Position numbers and translations under genes: made by a program. From positions 1-64,000 of the forward strand of contig NZ_JAMZEA010000012.1 in the NCBI RefSeq assembly GCF_024172125.1: a stretch of 64,000 nt of DNA. The letters run 5' to 3'. The notes under the pieces were generated by a model. That model made no database searches, was not told the origin of the DNA, and worked only from the letters and a program-made list of their open reading frames with translations. Shown here piece by piece: positions 49,183-58,276 of the stretch (positions within the stretch are counted from its first letter, which is position 1; each line of letters begins with the position of its first letter). The DNA comes from Actinomadura rupiterrae (GTDB lineage: Bacteria > Actinomycetota > Actinomycetes > Streptosporangiales > Streptosporangiaceae).

Positions 49183-50895
49183 ATGCGCCAGAAAGCAGCA
49201 GCACTCGCGGCCGCGGCCGTCGCCGCCGCGGGCTTCGCCGGGTACACCGGCACCGCCCGCGCCGAGACCCCCGCGACCGCCTGCGAGACGCCCGCCGACC
49301 ACCGGATCTCCCAGGTCCAGGGCTCGGCGGACGCCTCTCCCCTCGCCGGGCAGACCGTCCGGGTCGAGGGGGTCGTCACCGGCGACTTCCGCCGTGCCGA
49401 CCAGCTCAAGGGGTTCTTCGTCCAGGACCCCAAGCCCGACGCCGACCCGGCGACCTCCGAGGGCCTGTTCGTCTACTCCACCAAGGACGTGAAGCCGGGT
49501 GACCGCGTCCTGGTCACCGGCAAGGTGACCGAGTACAGCGGGCTGACCGAGCTGTCGCCCGCGTCCGCCGTCGACGTCTGCGGCACCGGGACCGTCAAGC
49601 CCGTGGACGTCCGGCTCCCGCTCCCCCAGGGCGTGACGCTGGAGCGGTACGAGGGCATGGCCGTCCGCTTCAAGCAGCGCCTCACCGCCACCGAGGTCTA
49701 CAACCTCGGCCGCTACGGCGAGGTGTCGCTCTCGTCCGCCGGACGCCTGTTCAACCCGACCGAGGGACGCGGCAAGACGCAGGCCTGGAACGACGCGCAC
49801 CGCATCCTGCTGGACGACGGTTCCAACGTCCAGAACCCGCCGGTGCCGCCGTACACCAAGCCGCACGTGCTGCGCGTCGGCGACTCGACGACGAACCTGA
49901 CCGCGATCCTGTCGCAGGGCTTCGGCAGCTACCGGCTGGAGCCGGCCAAGCTGCCCAAGTTCGCGCGCACCAACCCGCGCCAGCCGCGCCCGTCGCGCGT
50001 CGGCGGGGACGTCCGCGTCGCGAGCTTCAACACCGAGAACTGGTTCACCACGCTGAACATGCGCGGCGCGACCAGCGCCGAGGAGCGCGACCGGCAGCTC
50101 GCCAAGCTCGTCGCCGCGATCAAGGGCCTCAACCCGGACGTCGCGGGCCTGATGGAGATCGAGAACAACGACTCCGCGGGCGCGACCTCCGCGATCCAGA
50201 CCCTCGTCGACAAGCTCAACAGCGAGGTCGGTGCGGGCACCTACGCGTGGATCAAGCACCCGAACCCGGGCACCGACCAGATCCACGTCGCGGCGATCTA
50301 CAAGCCGGCCAGGGTCCGCCCGGTCGGCACGCCGCGCTCGTCCGACGCGCCGGTGTTCGAGCGCCCGCCGCTCGTGCAGACCTTCGCCCGCGCGAACGGC
50401 AAGGGCGCGACGTTCACCCTCATCGCCAACCACTTCAAGTCCAAGGGCTGCACCGGCGCGACCGGCGCGGACAAGGACCAGGGCGACGGCCAGGGCTGCT
50501 TCAACCCGCGCCGCGTCTCCCAGGCCAAGGCGATCGCCGAGCTGGCCGCGCACGAGACCAACCCGCTGGTGCTCGGCGACCTCAACTCCTACACCGCCGA
50601 GGACCCGATCAAGGCGCTGACCGGCGGCGGCCTCATCGGCCAGACCGAGCGGTTCATCAAGCCCGCGCAGCGCTACAGCTACGTCTTCGACGGCCAGTCC
50701 GGCGAGCTGGACCACGTGCTGGCGAACAAGGCCCTCTCCAAGCGCGTCACCGGCGCGGCCATCTGGCACATCAACGCCGACGAGCCGCTCGCCGAGGGCT
50801 ACTCCATGAAGTACAACCCGCCCTTCCTCTACCACCCGGACGCGTACCGCTCGTCCGACCACGACCCCGTCGTAATCGGCCTCAACCTCCACTGA
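49183..50895 (+). CDS. secreted endonuclease/exonuclease/phosphatase-family nuclease (ExeM/NucH-like)
   Basis: The 570-aa product has a signal peptide (residues about 1-27, ending TARAE). An OB-fold-like domain (about 40-270) precedes an EEP domain with VASFNTENWF, metal-binding Glu in LMEIENN, catalytic HFKSKG, DLNSY and the terminal SSDHDPVVIGL. Such proteins degrade extracellular DNA for nutrient recovery or biofilm control. ATG 49183 is preceded at 6 nt by TACGCT and no Shine-Dalgarno, so it is probably leaderless. The gene converges on gabT with a hairpin between. Confidence 0.93.
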   Translation: MRQKAAALAAAAVAAAGFAGYTGTARAETPATACETPADHRISQVQGSADASPLAGQTVRVEGVVTGDFRRADQLKGFFVQDPKPDADPATSEGLFVYSTKDVKPGDRVLVTGKVTEYSGLTELSPASAVDVCGTGTVKPVDVRLPLPQGVTLERYEGMAVRFKQRLTATEVYNLGRYGEVSLSSAGRLFNPTEGRGKTQAWNDAHRILLDDGSNVQNPPVPPYTKPHVLRVGDSTTNLTAILSQGFGSYRLEPAKLPKFARTNPRQPRPSRVGGDVRVASFNTENWFTTLNMRGATSAEERDRQLAKLVAAIKGLNPDVAGLMEIENNDSAGATSAIQTLVDKLNSEVGAGTYAWIKHPNPGTDQIHVAAIYKPARVRPVGTPRSSDAPVFERPPLVQTFARANGKGATFTLIANHFKSKGCTGATGADKDQGDGQGCFNPRRVSQAKAIAELAAHETNPLVLGDLNSYTAEDPIKALTGGGLIGQTERFIKPAQRYSYVFDGQSGELDHVLANKALSKRVTGAAIWHINADEPLAEGYSMKYNPPFLYHPDAYRSSDHDPVVIGLNLH

Positions 50896-50908
50896 CCCGC
50901 CAACGACA

Positions 50909-50938
50909 ATGCCCGGAGCGTTCGCGCGCTCCGGGCAT
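50909..50938. terminator. hairpin terminator
   Basis: ATGCCCGGAGCG (50909-50920), loop TTCGCG and perfect complement (50927-50938) between the convergent nuclease and gabT genes. Confidence 0.8.
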
Positions 50939-50948
50939 CCTCGTGTTC

Positions 50949-52283
50949 TCAGGCCGTTGCGAAGGCGTCCTCAAGGATGTCGAGGCCTTCGGATAGGAGG
51001 TGGTCGGGGATGACCAGGGGCGGGAGGAAGCGGAGGACGTTGCCGTACGTTCCGGCCGTGAGGACGAGCAGGCCGGCGGCGTGGCAGCGGCGCGCGATCT
51101 CCGCGGTGGTCTGCGGGTCCGGGTCCTTGGTGCCCGGCTTGACCAGCTCGATCGCGATCATCGCGCCGCGGCCCCGGACGTCCCCGATGGCGTCGTGCTC
51201 GGCGGCGAGGTCGCGCAGCCTCGGGAGCATCGTCTCGCCGATGCGGCGGGCGCGCTCGACCAGGCCCTGCGCCTCGATCTCCTCCAGGACGGCGAGGGCG
51301 GCCTCGCAGGCGAGCGGGTTGCCGCCGTAGGTGCCGCCGAGGCCGCCGCCGTGCACCTTGTCCATGATCTCGGCGCGTCCGGTGACGGCGGCGAGCGGGA
51401 GGCCGCCCGCGATGCCCTTCGCCGTGGTGATCAGGTCCGGGACGATGCCCTCGTGCTCGCAGGCGAACAGGTCGCCGGTGCGGGCGAAGCCGGTCTGGAC
51501 CTCGTCCGCGACGAACAGGATGCCGTGCTCCTTCGCGAACTCGGCGATGCGCGGCAGGAAGCCCGGCGCGGGCTCGATGAAGCCGCCCTCGCCCGCGATC
51601 GGCTCGACCACGACGGCCGCGACGTTCTCCGGGCCGATCTGCTTGGTGATCTGGTCGATGGCGAGCGCCGCCGCCTCGGGCCCGCAGTCCTCCGGCCCGG
51701 ACGGCCAGCGGAACGGGTAGGCCAGCGGCATCCGGTAGACCTCGGGCGCGTACGGGCCGAAGCCGTGCTTGTACGGCATGTTCTTCGCGGTGAGGGTCAT
51801 CGTGAGCAGCGTCCGGCCGTGGTAGCCGTGGTCGAACACCACGACGGCCTGCCGCCCGGTCGCGTACCGGGCGATCTTGACGGCGTTCTCCACCGCCTCC
51901 GCGCCGCTGTTCACCAGGATCGACCGCTTCGCGTGGTCGCCCGGTGTGAGCGCGTTCAGCGCCTCGCACACCGCGACGTACGACTCGTACGGCGCGACCA
52001 TGAAGCAGGTGTGGGTGAACCGCTCGACCTGCGCCTTCACCCGCTCGACCACGCGCGGGTTGGCGTTGCCGACGTTGGTGACGGCGATGCCCGAGCCGAA
52101 GTCGATCAGCGAGTTGCCGTCGGCGTCCACGACCACGCCGCCGCCCGCGTCCGTCACGTACACCGGCAGCACGCTGCCCACTCCGGGCGGGACGGCCGCC
52201 TTCCGGCGCTCCTGCAACTCCCGGGACCGGGGGCCGGGGATCTCCGTGACGATGCGCCGTTCCTGGGCGGGTTCGCTGGTCAT
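50949..52283 (-). CDS. gabT: 4-aminobutyrate aminotransferase
   Basis: The 444-aa class III aminotransferase transfers the amino group of GABA to 2-oxoglutarate, giving succinic semialdehyde. Cofactor residues: NSGAEAVENA (phosphate contact), FDHGYHGRT, Asp260 in FVADEVQTGFARTG and Schiff-base Lys289 in ITTAKGIAGG. Length and start (MTSEPAQERR) match actinobacterial GabT. ATG 52283 has no Shine-Dalgarno; TAGCGT ends 7 nt upstream, so the mRNA is probably leaderless. It is divergent from a PucR regulator, beyond which an aldehyde dehydrogenase completes the GABA shunt. Related 5-aminovalerate or ornithine transaminase activity cannot be excluded. Confidence 0.92.
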   Translation of the reverse strand: MTSEPAQERRIVTEIPGPRSRELQERRKAAVPPGVGSVLPVYVTDAGGGVVVDADGNSLIDFGSGIAVTNVGNANPRVVERVKAQVERFTHTCFMVAPYESYVAVCEALNALTPGDHAKRSILVNSGAEAVENAVKIARYATGRQAVVVFDHGYHGRTLLTMTLTAKNMPYKHGFGPYAPEVYRMPLAYPFRWPSGPEDCGPEAAALAIDQITKQIGPENVAAVVVEPIAGEGGFIEPAPGFLPRIAEFAKEHGILFVADEVQTGFARTGDLFACEHEGIVPDLITTAKGIAGGLPLAAVTGRAEIMDKVHGGGLGGTYGGNPLACEAALAVLEEIEAQGLVERARRIGETMLPRLRDLAAEHDAIGDVRGRGAMIAIELVKPGTKDPDPQTTAEIARRCHAAGLLVLTAGTYGNVLRFLPPLVIPDHLLSEGLDILEDAFATA

Positions 52284-52290
52284 ACGGCTG

Positions 52291-52334
52291 ACGCTAGACC
52301 GGCGCGGGCCTAGGCTGAACTCGCCGTGACGGCG
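52291..52334. promoter_or_regulatory. gabT/pucR divergent promoter with -10 box and palindrome
   Basis: TAGCGT on the minus strand (52291-52296) is the gabT -10 box. CGCCGT-G-ACGGCG (52322-52334) is a 13-bp palindrome midway between the two start codons and a candidate PucR-protein site. Confidence 0.5.
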
Positions 52335-52375
52335 AACCAGCACCGTCGCGTTCGCCCTCATGGAAGGATCCGCGC

Positions 52376-53836
52376 GTGCCGCCCCGCCTCGCCGCCGTCG
52401 CCGGGCTCCCCCGGCTCGGCCTGCTCCCGCTGACCCCGGTCCCGCCGGACGTCCCGGTCTCCTGGGTCGCGGTCAGCGAACTCGAAGATCCGACCGCCTA
52501 CCTCGAAGGCGGCGAGCTGCTGCTCACCACGGGCATGCGGCTGACCGACGCCAGCGCCGGGGAGTACCTGTCGCGCCTGGTCGAGCGGGGTGTCGCGGGG
52601 CTGGGGTTCGGCGTCGGCGTCGTCCACGAGACCGTCCCGGCGGCGCTGATCCTCGCGGCGCAGCGGCACGGCCTGCCGCTGCTGGAGGTCCCGCGCGCAA
52701 CGCCGTTCATCGCCGTTGGCAAGGCCGTCTCCCGGATGCTCGCCGCCGAGTGGTACGAGGACGTCACGCGCGCCTTCCAGGCCCAGCGCGCCCTGTCCCG
52801 CGCCGCCCTGGACGGCCCGTCCGCCGTGATCGCCCGCCTCGCCCGCGAACTCGGCGGCTGGGCCCTCCTCCTGGACGCCGCCGGGACCGTCCAGCACGCC
52901 GAACCCTCGTCCGCCGCCGCCCGCGCCCCGGCTCTGGCGCCTGACCTGAACCGCCTACGCCCGCCCAAATCGGGCTCGGGGGTGGCGGGGAGCCTGTCGC
53001 TGGTGGACGGGGACGCGCATGTCGTCGTCCAGGGGATCGGGCCCGGTGACCGGCCGCGCGGGTTCCTCGCCATCGGGACGTCCGAGCCGCTGCCGCATGT
53101 GGCGCACACGATCGTCGGGGCCGCCGCGGCGCTGCTGACGCTGCGGTCGGAGACGCCGCGCTCGGGGCGCGGCCTGCGGGCGGCGCTCGCGGCGGCGCTG
53201 CTGGACCTGCCGTCGCCGGAGCGGGCCGTCCCGCGCTTCCCGGCGTCCGTGCTGGCCTGCGCGAACGCGTCCGTGGCGGACGCGCTGGAGGCCGACCCGC
53301 TCGGTGACCGCTGCCTGGCGCTCGCACGTCCCGGGCATGTCGTGGTGATCGCGCCCGCGGCCGACGCGCGGCGGGTGGCGGCCCTGGCGGACGGTCCGGT
53401 CGGCGTGAGCGAGCCCGCCGCGTCCGCCGCCGACCTCGGCACCGCGCTCTCCCAGGCCGAAACCGCCCTGAGCGCATCCCGGCGAACCGGTTCGGCCCTC
53501 GCGTACGGGGAACTCCCTGGTCAGGGGCTCCTCGGCGTCCTCGATCCGGAGCTGGCGCGGGGCTTCGCGGACACGCTGCTCGCGCCGCTGCGCGACGAGC
53601 CGTCCCTGGAGGCGTCGCTGCGCGCCTTCCTGGCCGCCGGCGGACGGCTCGAAGAGGCCGCCCGCGACCTGGACGTCCACCGGCACACGCTGCGGCACCG
53701 CGTCCGCCGCATCGGCGATCTGCTGGGCCGCGACCTCGACGATCCGGGCGTCCGGGCGGAGCTGTGGGTGGCACTCGCCGTGACGGCCAACGACGCCCCT
53801 CCGATTGGCCGGACCGGAGCGTCCGGGCCGGGATAG
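52376..53836 (+). CDS. PucR-family transcriptional regulator
   Basis: The 486-aa product has the N-terminal PucR domain (about 10-125: WVAVSELEDPTAYLEGGELLLTTGMRL), a GGDEF-like central region and the C-terminal PucR HTH (about 415-470: RLEEAARDLDVHRHTLRHRVRRIGDLLGRDL). GTG 52376 follows AAGGA by 7 nt. Divergence from gabT and closeness (19 nt) to an aldehyde dehydrogenase gene on its own strand suggest that it senses GABA or a polyamine-derived compound and activates both units. PucR members control purine, proline and GABA catabolism. Confidence 0.9.
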   Translation: MPPRLAAVAGLPRLGLLPLTPVPPDVPVSWVAVSELEDPTAYLEGGELLLTTGMRLTDASAGEYLSRLVERGVAGLGFGVGVVHETVPAALILAAQRHGLPLLEVPRATPFIAVGKAVSRMLAAEWYEDVTRAFQAQRALSRAALDGPSAVIARLARELGGWALLLDAAGTVQHAEPSSAAARAPALAPDLNRLRPPKSGSGVAGSLSLVDGDAHVVVQGIGPGDRPRGFLAIGTSEPLPHVAHTIVGAAAALLTLRSETPRSGRGLRAALAAALLDLPSPERAVPRFPASVLACANASVADALEADPLGDRCLALARPGHVVVIAPAADARRVAALADGPVGVSEPAASAADLGTALSQAETALSASRRTGSALAYGELPGQGLLGVLDPELARGFADTLLAPLRDEPSLEASLRAFLAAGGRLEEAARDLDVHRHTLRHRVRRIGDLLGRDLDDPGVRAELWVALAVTANDAPPIGRTGASGPG

Positions 53837-53843
53837 GCAGAGA

Positions 53844-53849
53844 TAACGT
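53844..53849 (+). promoter_or_regulatory. -10 box before the aldehyde dehydrogenase gene
   Basis: TAACGT ends 6 nt before ATG 53856, without a ribosome site, so the gene may have its own leaderless transcript starting at the pucR stop region. Confidence 0.5.
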
Positions 53850-53855
53850 CGGGGT

Positions 53856-55283
53856 ATGGACGTGACTCCTTTCTGGCTCGCCGGGCGCCCCGAGACCGGT
53901 ACCGAAACCCTCGCCGTGACGCACCCCTACGACGGCCGCGAGGTCGGCGTCGTGGCCGTGCCCACCCCCGAGCAGGTCGAGGAGGCCGTCGCGGCGGCCC
54001 ACGCCGTCCGCGCCGAGGCCGCCGCCCTGCCCGTCCACGTGCGCGCCGACGCGCTCATGCACGTCTCCCGCCGGCTCGACGAGCGGCTGGAGGAGATCGC
54101 CAAGCTGATCACCGCCGAGAACGGCAAGCCGCTGATGTGGTCCCGCGTGGAGGTCAAGCGCGCGGTGTCGGTGTTCCGGTTCGCCGCCGAGGAGGCGCGC
54201 CGCTGGTCCCCGACCACCCAGCGCCTGGACACCGAGCCCGGCGGCGCGGGCCGGCTGGTCTACGTCGACCGCGTCCCGAAGGGCCCGGTGCTCGGCATCT
54301 CGCCGTTCAACTTCCCGCTGAACCTGACCGCGCACAAGGTCGCCCCGGCGATCGCCGCGGGCGCGCCGATCGTCGTCAAGCCCGCCCCGGCGACGCCCCT
54401 CTCCGCGCTGATCCTCGGCGAACTGCTCGCCGAGACGGACCTGCCCGCCGGGATGTTCTCGGTGCTGACCGTCCCGAACGACCGCGCGTCCGACCTGGTG
54501 GACGACCCGCGCCTGCCGGTCGTGTCGTTCACCGGCTCCGTCCCGGTCGGCTGGTCGATCAGCGACCGCGTGCCGCGCAAGCACGTCACGCTGGAGCTCG
54601 GCGGCAACGGCGCGGCCGTCGTCCTCCCCGACGCCGACCTCGACTGGGCCGCGCAGCGCATCGGCCTGTTCTCCAACTACCAGGCCGGGCAGTCCTGCAT
54701 CGCCGTCCAGCGCGTCTACGTGGACGAGGCCGTCTACGACGAGTTCCTGCCGAAGCTCGTCGACACCGTCAACGGCCTGGTCACCGGCGACCCGTGGGAC
54801 GACAAGACCCAGGTCGGCCCGCTCGTCAGCCAGGACGCCGCCGAGCGCGTCGAGTCCTGGGTGAACGAGGCCGTCGCGTCCGGCGCGAAGGTCCTGGCGG
54901 GCGGCACCCGCGAGGGCTCGACCTACGCCCCGACCATCCTCGCCGACGTCCCGCACGACGCGAAGGTGCTGCGCGAGGAGGTCTTCGGGCCCGTCCTGAT
55001 CGTCCAGAAGACCTCGGGCGTGGACGAGGCGTTCGCCAAGGTCAACGACTCCAAGTTCGGCCTCCAGGCCGGCGTCTTCACCCGCAACCTGGACACCGCG
55101 TTCCGCGCCCACCGCGAGCTCGCCGTCGGCGGCGTCATCATCGGCGACGTCCCGTCCTACCGCGCCGACCAGATGCCCTACGGCGGCGTCAAGGACTCCG
55201 GCGTGGGCCGCGAGGGCCTCCACTCCGCCATGACCGACTACACCGAAGAGAAGATCATGGTCCTCACCGGCCTCCCCCTCTGA
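53856..55283 (+). CDS. aldehyde dehydrogenase, probably succinate-semialdehyde dehydrogenase
   Basis: The 475-aa NAD(P)-dependent enzyme has the active-site pair Glu247 (VTLELGGNG) and nucleophile Cys281 (YQAGQSCIAVQRV). Cofactor-site motifs are GISPFNFPLN and VKPAPATPLSAL, and it ends with the family's GREG and EEK motifs. In this context it probably oxidises the succinic semialdehyde made by GabT to succinate. Sequence alone does not separate this from other ALDH subfamilies that oxidise aminoaldehydes or aliphatic aldehydes. It lies 19 nt after pucR. Confidence 0.88.
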   Translation: MDVTPFWLAGRPETGTETLAVTHPYDGREVGVVAVPTPEQVEEAVAAAHAVRAEAAALPVHVRADALMHVSRRLDERLEEIAKLITAENGKPLMWSRVEVKRAVSVFRFAAEEARRWSPTTQRLDTEPGGAGRLVYVDRVPKGPVLGISPFNFPLNLTAHKVAPAIAAGAPIVVKPAPATPLSALILGELLAETDLPAGMFSVLTVPNDRASDLVDDPRLPVVSFTGSVPVGWSISDRVPRKHVTLELGGNGAAVVLPDADLDWAAQRIGLFSNYQAGQSCIAVQRVYVDEAVYDEFLPKLVDTVNGLVTGDPWDDKTQVGPLVSQDAAERVESWVNEAVASGAKVLAGGTREGSTYAPTILADVPHDAKVLREEVFGPVLIVQKTSGVDEAFAKVNDSKFGLQAGVFTRNLDTAFRAHRELAVGGVIIGDVPSYRADQMPYGGVKDSGVGREGLHSAMTDYTEEKIMVLTGLPL

Positions 55284-55311
55284 GAACGCGGCCGCCGAGC
55301 AGAATGGGCCA

Positions 55312-56811
55312 ATGCATCCCGTTCTGCTCGGCCTGGCGGCCAACCCGGCACTGCCACCCGCGCTGGTCGACCGCCTGATCAGCACCGCCGACCCGGACAT
55401 CGCAAACGAACTGTCCAAACGGGACGACCTCACCCCCACCCAGGCCCGCGCCCTGATCGCGGTCGACGAAACCTGCGCCTGGCACCTCGCCGAGCGCCAC
55501 ACCCTCGACATCGACGCCTCCGCGCACCCGGACGCAGCGCTGGCCCTCCTCCACCACGGCCGCGGACGTCCCGAATGGGCCAGAACCCTGGCGGCCTCCC
55601 CCGCCCGCCGCGTCCAGCTCGCCGAATGCCCGAACCTCCCACCCGACGTCCAAGAGACCTTGGCCAACGACGAGAACCCCGAGGTCGTCGCGGAGTTCGC
55701 CATCTGGGCACCGGCCCCTATCGCCGCCCGCCTAGCCCGACACCCCCACGCCGAAGTCCGCTGCGGCGTAGCCGCCAACACGGCAACACCCCCAAACGTC
55801 CTCGCAGCCCTCTTGACCGGGGCCGGACCCCCGGCGAGCCTTTGCATCGTCTGCGAACGCGAGCAGATCCCCTTCGTCCACGATCCGTACTGCCCGCGCA
55901 CGGACTGCGACCTGCCCGCCGGCGCCGCATGCGACGGCACGCACCAGTCGACCGTCCACACGATGCACCTGCGCGCCCTGGAAAACCCGTCCACCCCGAC
56001 GTCCGCCGCCATGCCCTTCGCGAACGCCCGGTCGATGCTGCTCCGCTGCGCCGTCGCCTCCCGCCCCGACCTGACACCGGACGCGGCCGCCCGACTGGCC
56101 ACAAGCCCCGAGCCGGGCGTCCTGGAGGATTTGGCAGCGAACCCGGCGATCAGCACCGCCCTCATGCGGACCTTCGCCGCGTCCACCGACCCGGCCCTCC
56201 GCCGAGCCGTGGCAACCAACCCCCGCGTCCCGCTCGACCTCCTGAGCGACCTCGCGACGACCGCCAAGATCGGCCTCACGCTCCTCCCCCGCGTCGCGAC
56301 CGCAACGGACGCCGAGGTCGCAACCATGGCCGCCGCGCCGAACCCGGCCGTCCGCATGCTGGTCGCCGCCCGCCGCGACCTCCCACCCGCCCTCCGCGAC
56401 ACCCTGGCGAACGCCCCGGACGCCAAGGTCATAAAGGCAATCGCCCCTCACCCCGACCTGCCCGAATCCCAACTCCGAGCCATCCTCTACCGCCACGGCC
56501 CCAAGCTCGCCGCCCACGTAGCCGCAAACCCGAACGCAACGCCAGCCGTCCTCGAAGCCATCACCACCCTGACGCCCCTCCCCCGCAAAGCCCTGCTCCG
56601 CATGGCCGTCCACCCGAACGCGACGGCTCCCGCTCTCCTCGCATGCCTCGCCGACCCCAGGGCCCGACGCCGCGCTGCCGCCCACCCGGCCCTGCCACCC
56701 GCCACGATCACCGCCCTGCTGGACGACCCGGATCCCGAAGTGGCAGAAGCAGCAGCCACCAACCCGTCCCTCCCGTCCGCAGAGTTCCACCGTCGCCTCG
56801 CCAACGCCTGA
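55312..56811 (+). CDS. leucine-rich-repeat-variant (LRV) protein with cysteine cluster
   Basis: The 499-aa alpha-solenoid is built of about 18 LRV-like repeats of about 23-25 residues (pattern A-x-NP-x-x-P-x-x-L-x-x-L-x-x-D-x-x-x-x-V). The solenoid is interrupted at 178-216 by Cys178, Cys181, Cys194, Cys199, Cys207 and His211/His216, spaced like a metal or Fe-S site. The Azotobacter LRV protein is known to carry a 4Fe-4S cluster. CAGAAT lies 6 nt before ATG 55312 with no Shine-Dalgarno. The third-codon GC is slightly lower than that of its neighbours. Function unknown; binding scaffolds are typical of solenoids. Confidence 0.8.
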   Translation: MHPVLLGLAANPALPPALVDRLISTADPDIANELSKRDDLTPTQARALIAVDETCAWHLAERHTLDIDASAHPDAALALLHHGRGRPEWARTLAASPARRVQLAECPNLPPDVQETLANDENPEVVAEFAIWAPAPIAARLARHPHAEVRCGVAANTATPPNVLAALLTGAGPPASLCIVCEREQIPFVHDPYCPRTDCDLPAGAACDGTHQSTVHTMHLRALENPSTPTSAAMPFANARSMLLRCAVASRPDLTPDAAARLATSPEPGVLEDLAANPAISTALMRTFAASTDPALRRAVATNPRVPLDLLSDLATTAKIGLTLLPRVATATDAEVATMAAAPNPAVRMLVAARRDLPPALRDTLANAPDAKVIKAIAPHPDLPESQLRAILYRHGPKLAAHVAANPNATPAVLEAITTLTPLPRKALLRMAVHPNATAPALLACLADPRARRRAAAHPALPPATITALLDDPDPEVAEAAATNPSLPSAEFHRRLANA

Positions 56812-56910
56812 CCAGAAGGCCTGGCGAAACATCCGCACGAACATACTTTCGAGGTCGCACTTTCTGCAATCACACTCTGTGATGATTCGAACACGACTAC
56901 CGTCTGCGCC

Positions 56911-57294
56911 ATGCCCCCGAGAGAAGATCACGCAACCGTTCCCGAGGCCCCTCGGGAACTCATTGAGCTGGCCAGCAGGATCGCGACGGACGCATTCGTC
57001 CAGGAGTTCAACGCGCGCGCCGCGGAGACGGCCCGACAAGCCCTGGTCGCGTTGACGACCGCGGTCGCACGCGAGTCGCAGAGCGCCTGGAAACGGCGCC
57101 GGTGGGCCGAGGCATGGGTTGAAGGGTGGGCCGAGGGACAGGCCAGGGCGGTGTTGGCAGGTCTGCGGTCCCGGGATCTCTCGGTGTCGCCCCAGGCTGC
57201 CGAGCAGATCGAGAGCTGTAAGGACTTCGATCAGCTTGCGGCCTGGGTGGCCAAGGTTGCGCTTGTTGGGCAGGTCGACGAGATGTTCGGCTGA
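56911..57294 (+). CDS. small protein resembling the C-terminus of Rpn/DUF4351-type proteins
   Basis: The 127-aa product is mostly helical. WAEAWVEGWAEGQARAVLAGLRSRDLSVSPQAAEQIESCKDFDQLAAWVAKV resembles the C-terminal region of actinomycete proteins of the Rpn (PD-(D/E)XK nuclease) type, but the nuclease domain is absent. It may be a stand-alone partner or a fragment. TACCGT ends 7 nt before ATG 56911, indicating a leaderless promoter; the upstream 70 nt are AT-rich for this genome. It converges on the LysR gene. Confidence 0.65.
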   Translation: MPPREDHATVPEAPRELIELASRIATDAFVQEFNARAAETARQALVALTTAVARESQSAWKRRRWAEAWVEGWAEGQARAVLAGLRSRDLSVSPQAAEQIESCKDFDQLAAWVAKVALVGQVDEMFG

Positions 57295-57364
57295 TACGGG
57301 GTCGCACGCGGCGCGGGTTGGGGATTTTGGTCCTCTTCTCGCGCCGTTTCGCGTTTGGCGGTGG

Positions 57365-58267
57365 TCAGGTCGGGGTTTCGGTGAGGTGGGTGGTCAGGGA
57401 TTGGGCGAAGTGGGTGGCGGCTGGGGTTGGGGTTGTGGGGAGGACGAGGGCCAGGTGGCGGCTTAGTTTGGGGGTTTTCAGGGGGATTAGGCGGATGCCG
57501 TTTTCGGGGTCGTCGGCTCGGGCGGTCAGTTGGGTGGGTGGGGCGAGGGCTATGCCGAGGCCGGCTTGGACGAGGTCTCGGAGGAGCTGCCAGTCGGCGA
57601 CCTCGCAGACGATGCGGCGGGGGACGGCCGCTTCGGCGAAGGCGGCGTCGGTGCGGTAGCGGGTCGTCCAGGTCGGGTCGGTTTCGACGAAGGGCTGGTC
57701 CGCGAGGTCCTGGAGGGTGAGGGCGCGGCGTCCGGCCAGGGGGTGGGCGGACGGGACGGCGACCTGGAACTCCTCGGAGATCAGCGGGATGGCGCGGAGG
57801 CCGGGGGCGGGCGGGCCGACCTGGTCGAAGAGGGCGCAGTCGAGCTCGCCGTCGGCGACCTTCGCGGCGGTGCTCAGGCCGGGGATCTGGCGGACGGAGA
57901 CGTCCAGCGCCGGGTGGGCGCGGGCGAAGGCGAGCAGCAGGGCGGGCAGCGGGAGTAGCCGCGGGTTGATCGGGTACGTGCCGATGCGCAGGTGGCCGGA
58001 GAGCAGGCCGCGGACGTCCTGGACGGCCTGGCGCGCGGCTTCGGCGGATTCGAGGGTGCGGCGGGCGGCCGGGAGGAGGGCGCGGCCCTCGGCGGTCAGG
58101 CGGACGGGGCGGCTGCCGCGCACGAAGAGGTCCGCGCCGACCTCGCGTTCGAGGGCGCGGACGGACGACGACAGCCCGGACTGGACGATCAGCTCGCGCT
58201 CGGCGGCGCGGGTGAAGTTCCGCTCTTCGGCGAGGGCGACGAAGTGCCGCAGGTGGCGGAGTTCCAT
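57365..58267 (-). CDS. LysR-family transcriptional regulator
   Basis: The 300-aa product has the N-terminal winged HTH (LRHFVALAEERNFTRAAERELIVQSGLSSSVRALEREVGADLF) and a periplasmic-binding-protein-like effector domain (RIGTYPINPRLLPLPALLLAF; VADWQLLRDLVQAGLGIALAP). ATG 58267 is the start. It is divergent from an MFS transporter across 114 nt holding a palindromic LysR box, so it probably controls the transporter in response to its substrate. The C-terminal coding region uses more T-rich codons than its neighbours. Confidence 0.92.
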   Translation of the reverse strand: MELRHLRHFVALAEERNFTRAAERELIVQSGLSSSVRALEREVGADLFVRGSRPVRLTAEGRALLPAARRTLESAEAARQAVQDVRGLLSGHLRIGTYPINPRLLPLPALLLAFARAHPALDVSVRQIPGLSTAAKVADGELDCALFDQVGPPAPGLRAIPLISEEFQVAVPSAHPLAGRRALTLQDLADQPFVETDPTWTTRYRTDAAFAEAAVPRRIVCEVADWQLLRDLVQAGLGIALAPPTQLTARADDPENGIRLIPLKTPKLSRHLALVLPTTPTPAATHFAQSLTTHLTETPT

Positions 58268-58276
58268 GGCACCAGT

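Noticed and set aside
52764..56432. 1222-codon minus-strand open frame
   Set aside because: It crosses the pucR, aldehyde dehydrogenase and LRV genes antisense and shows no domain.
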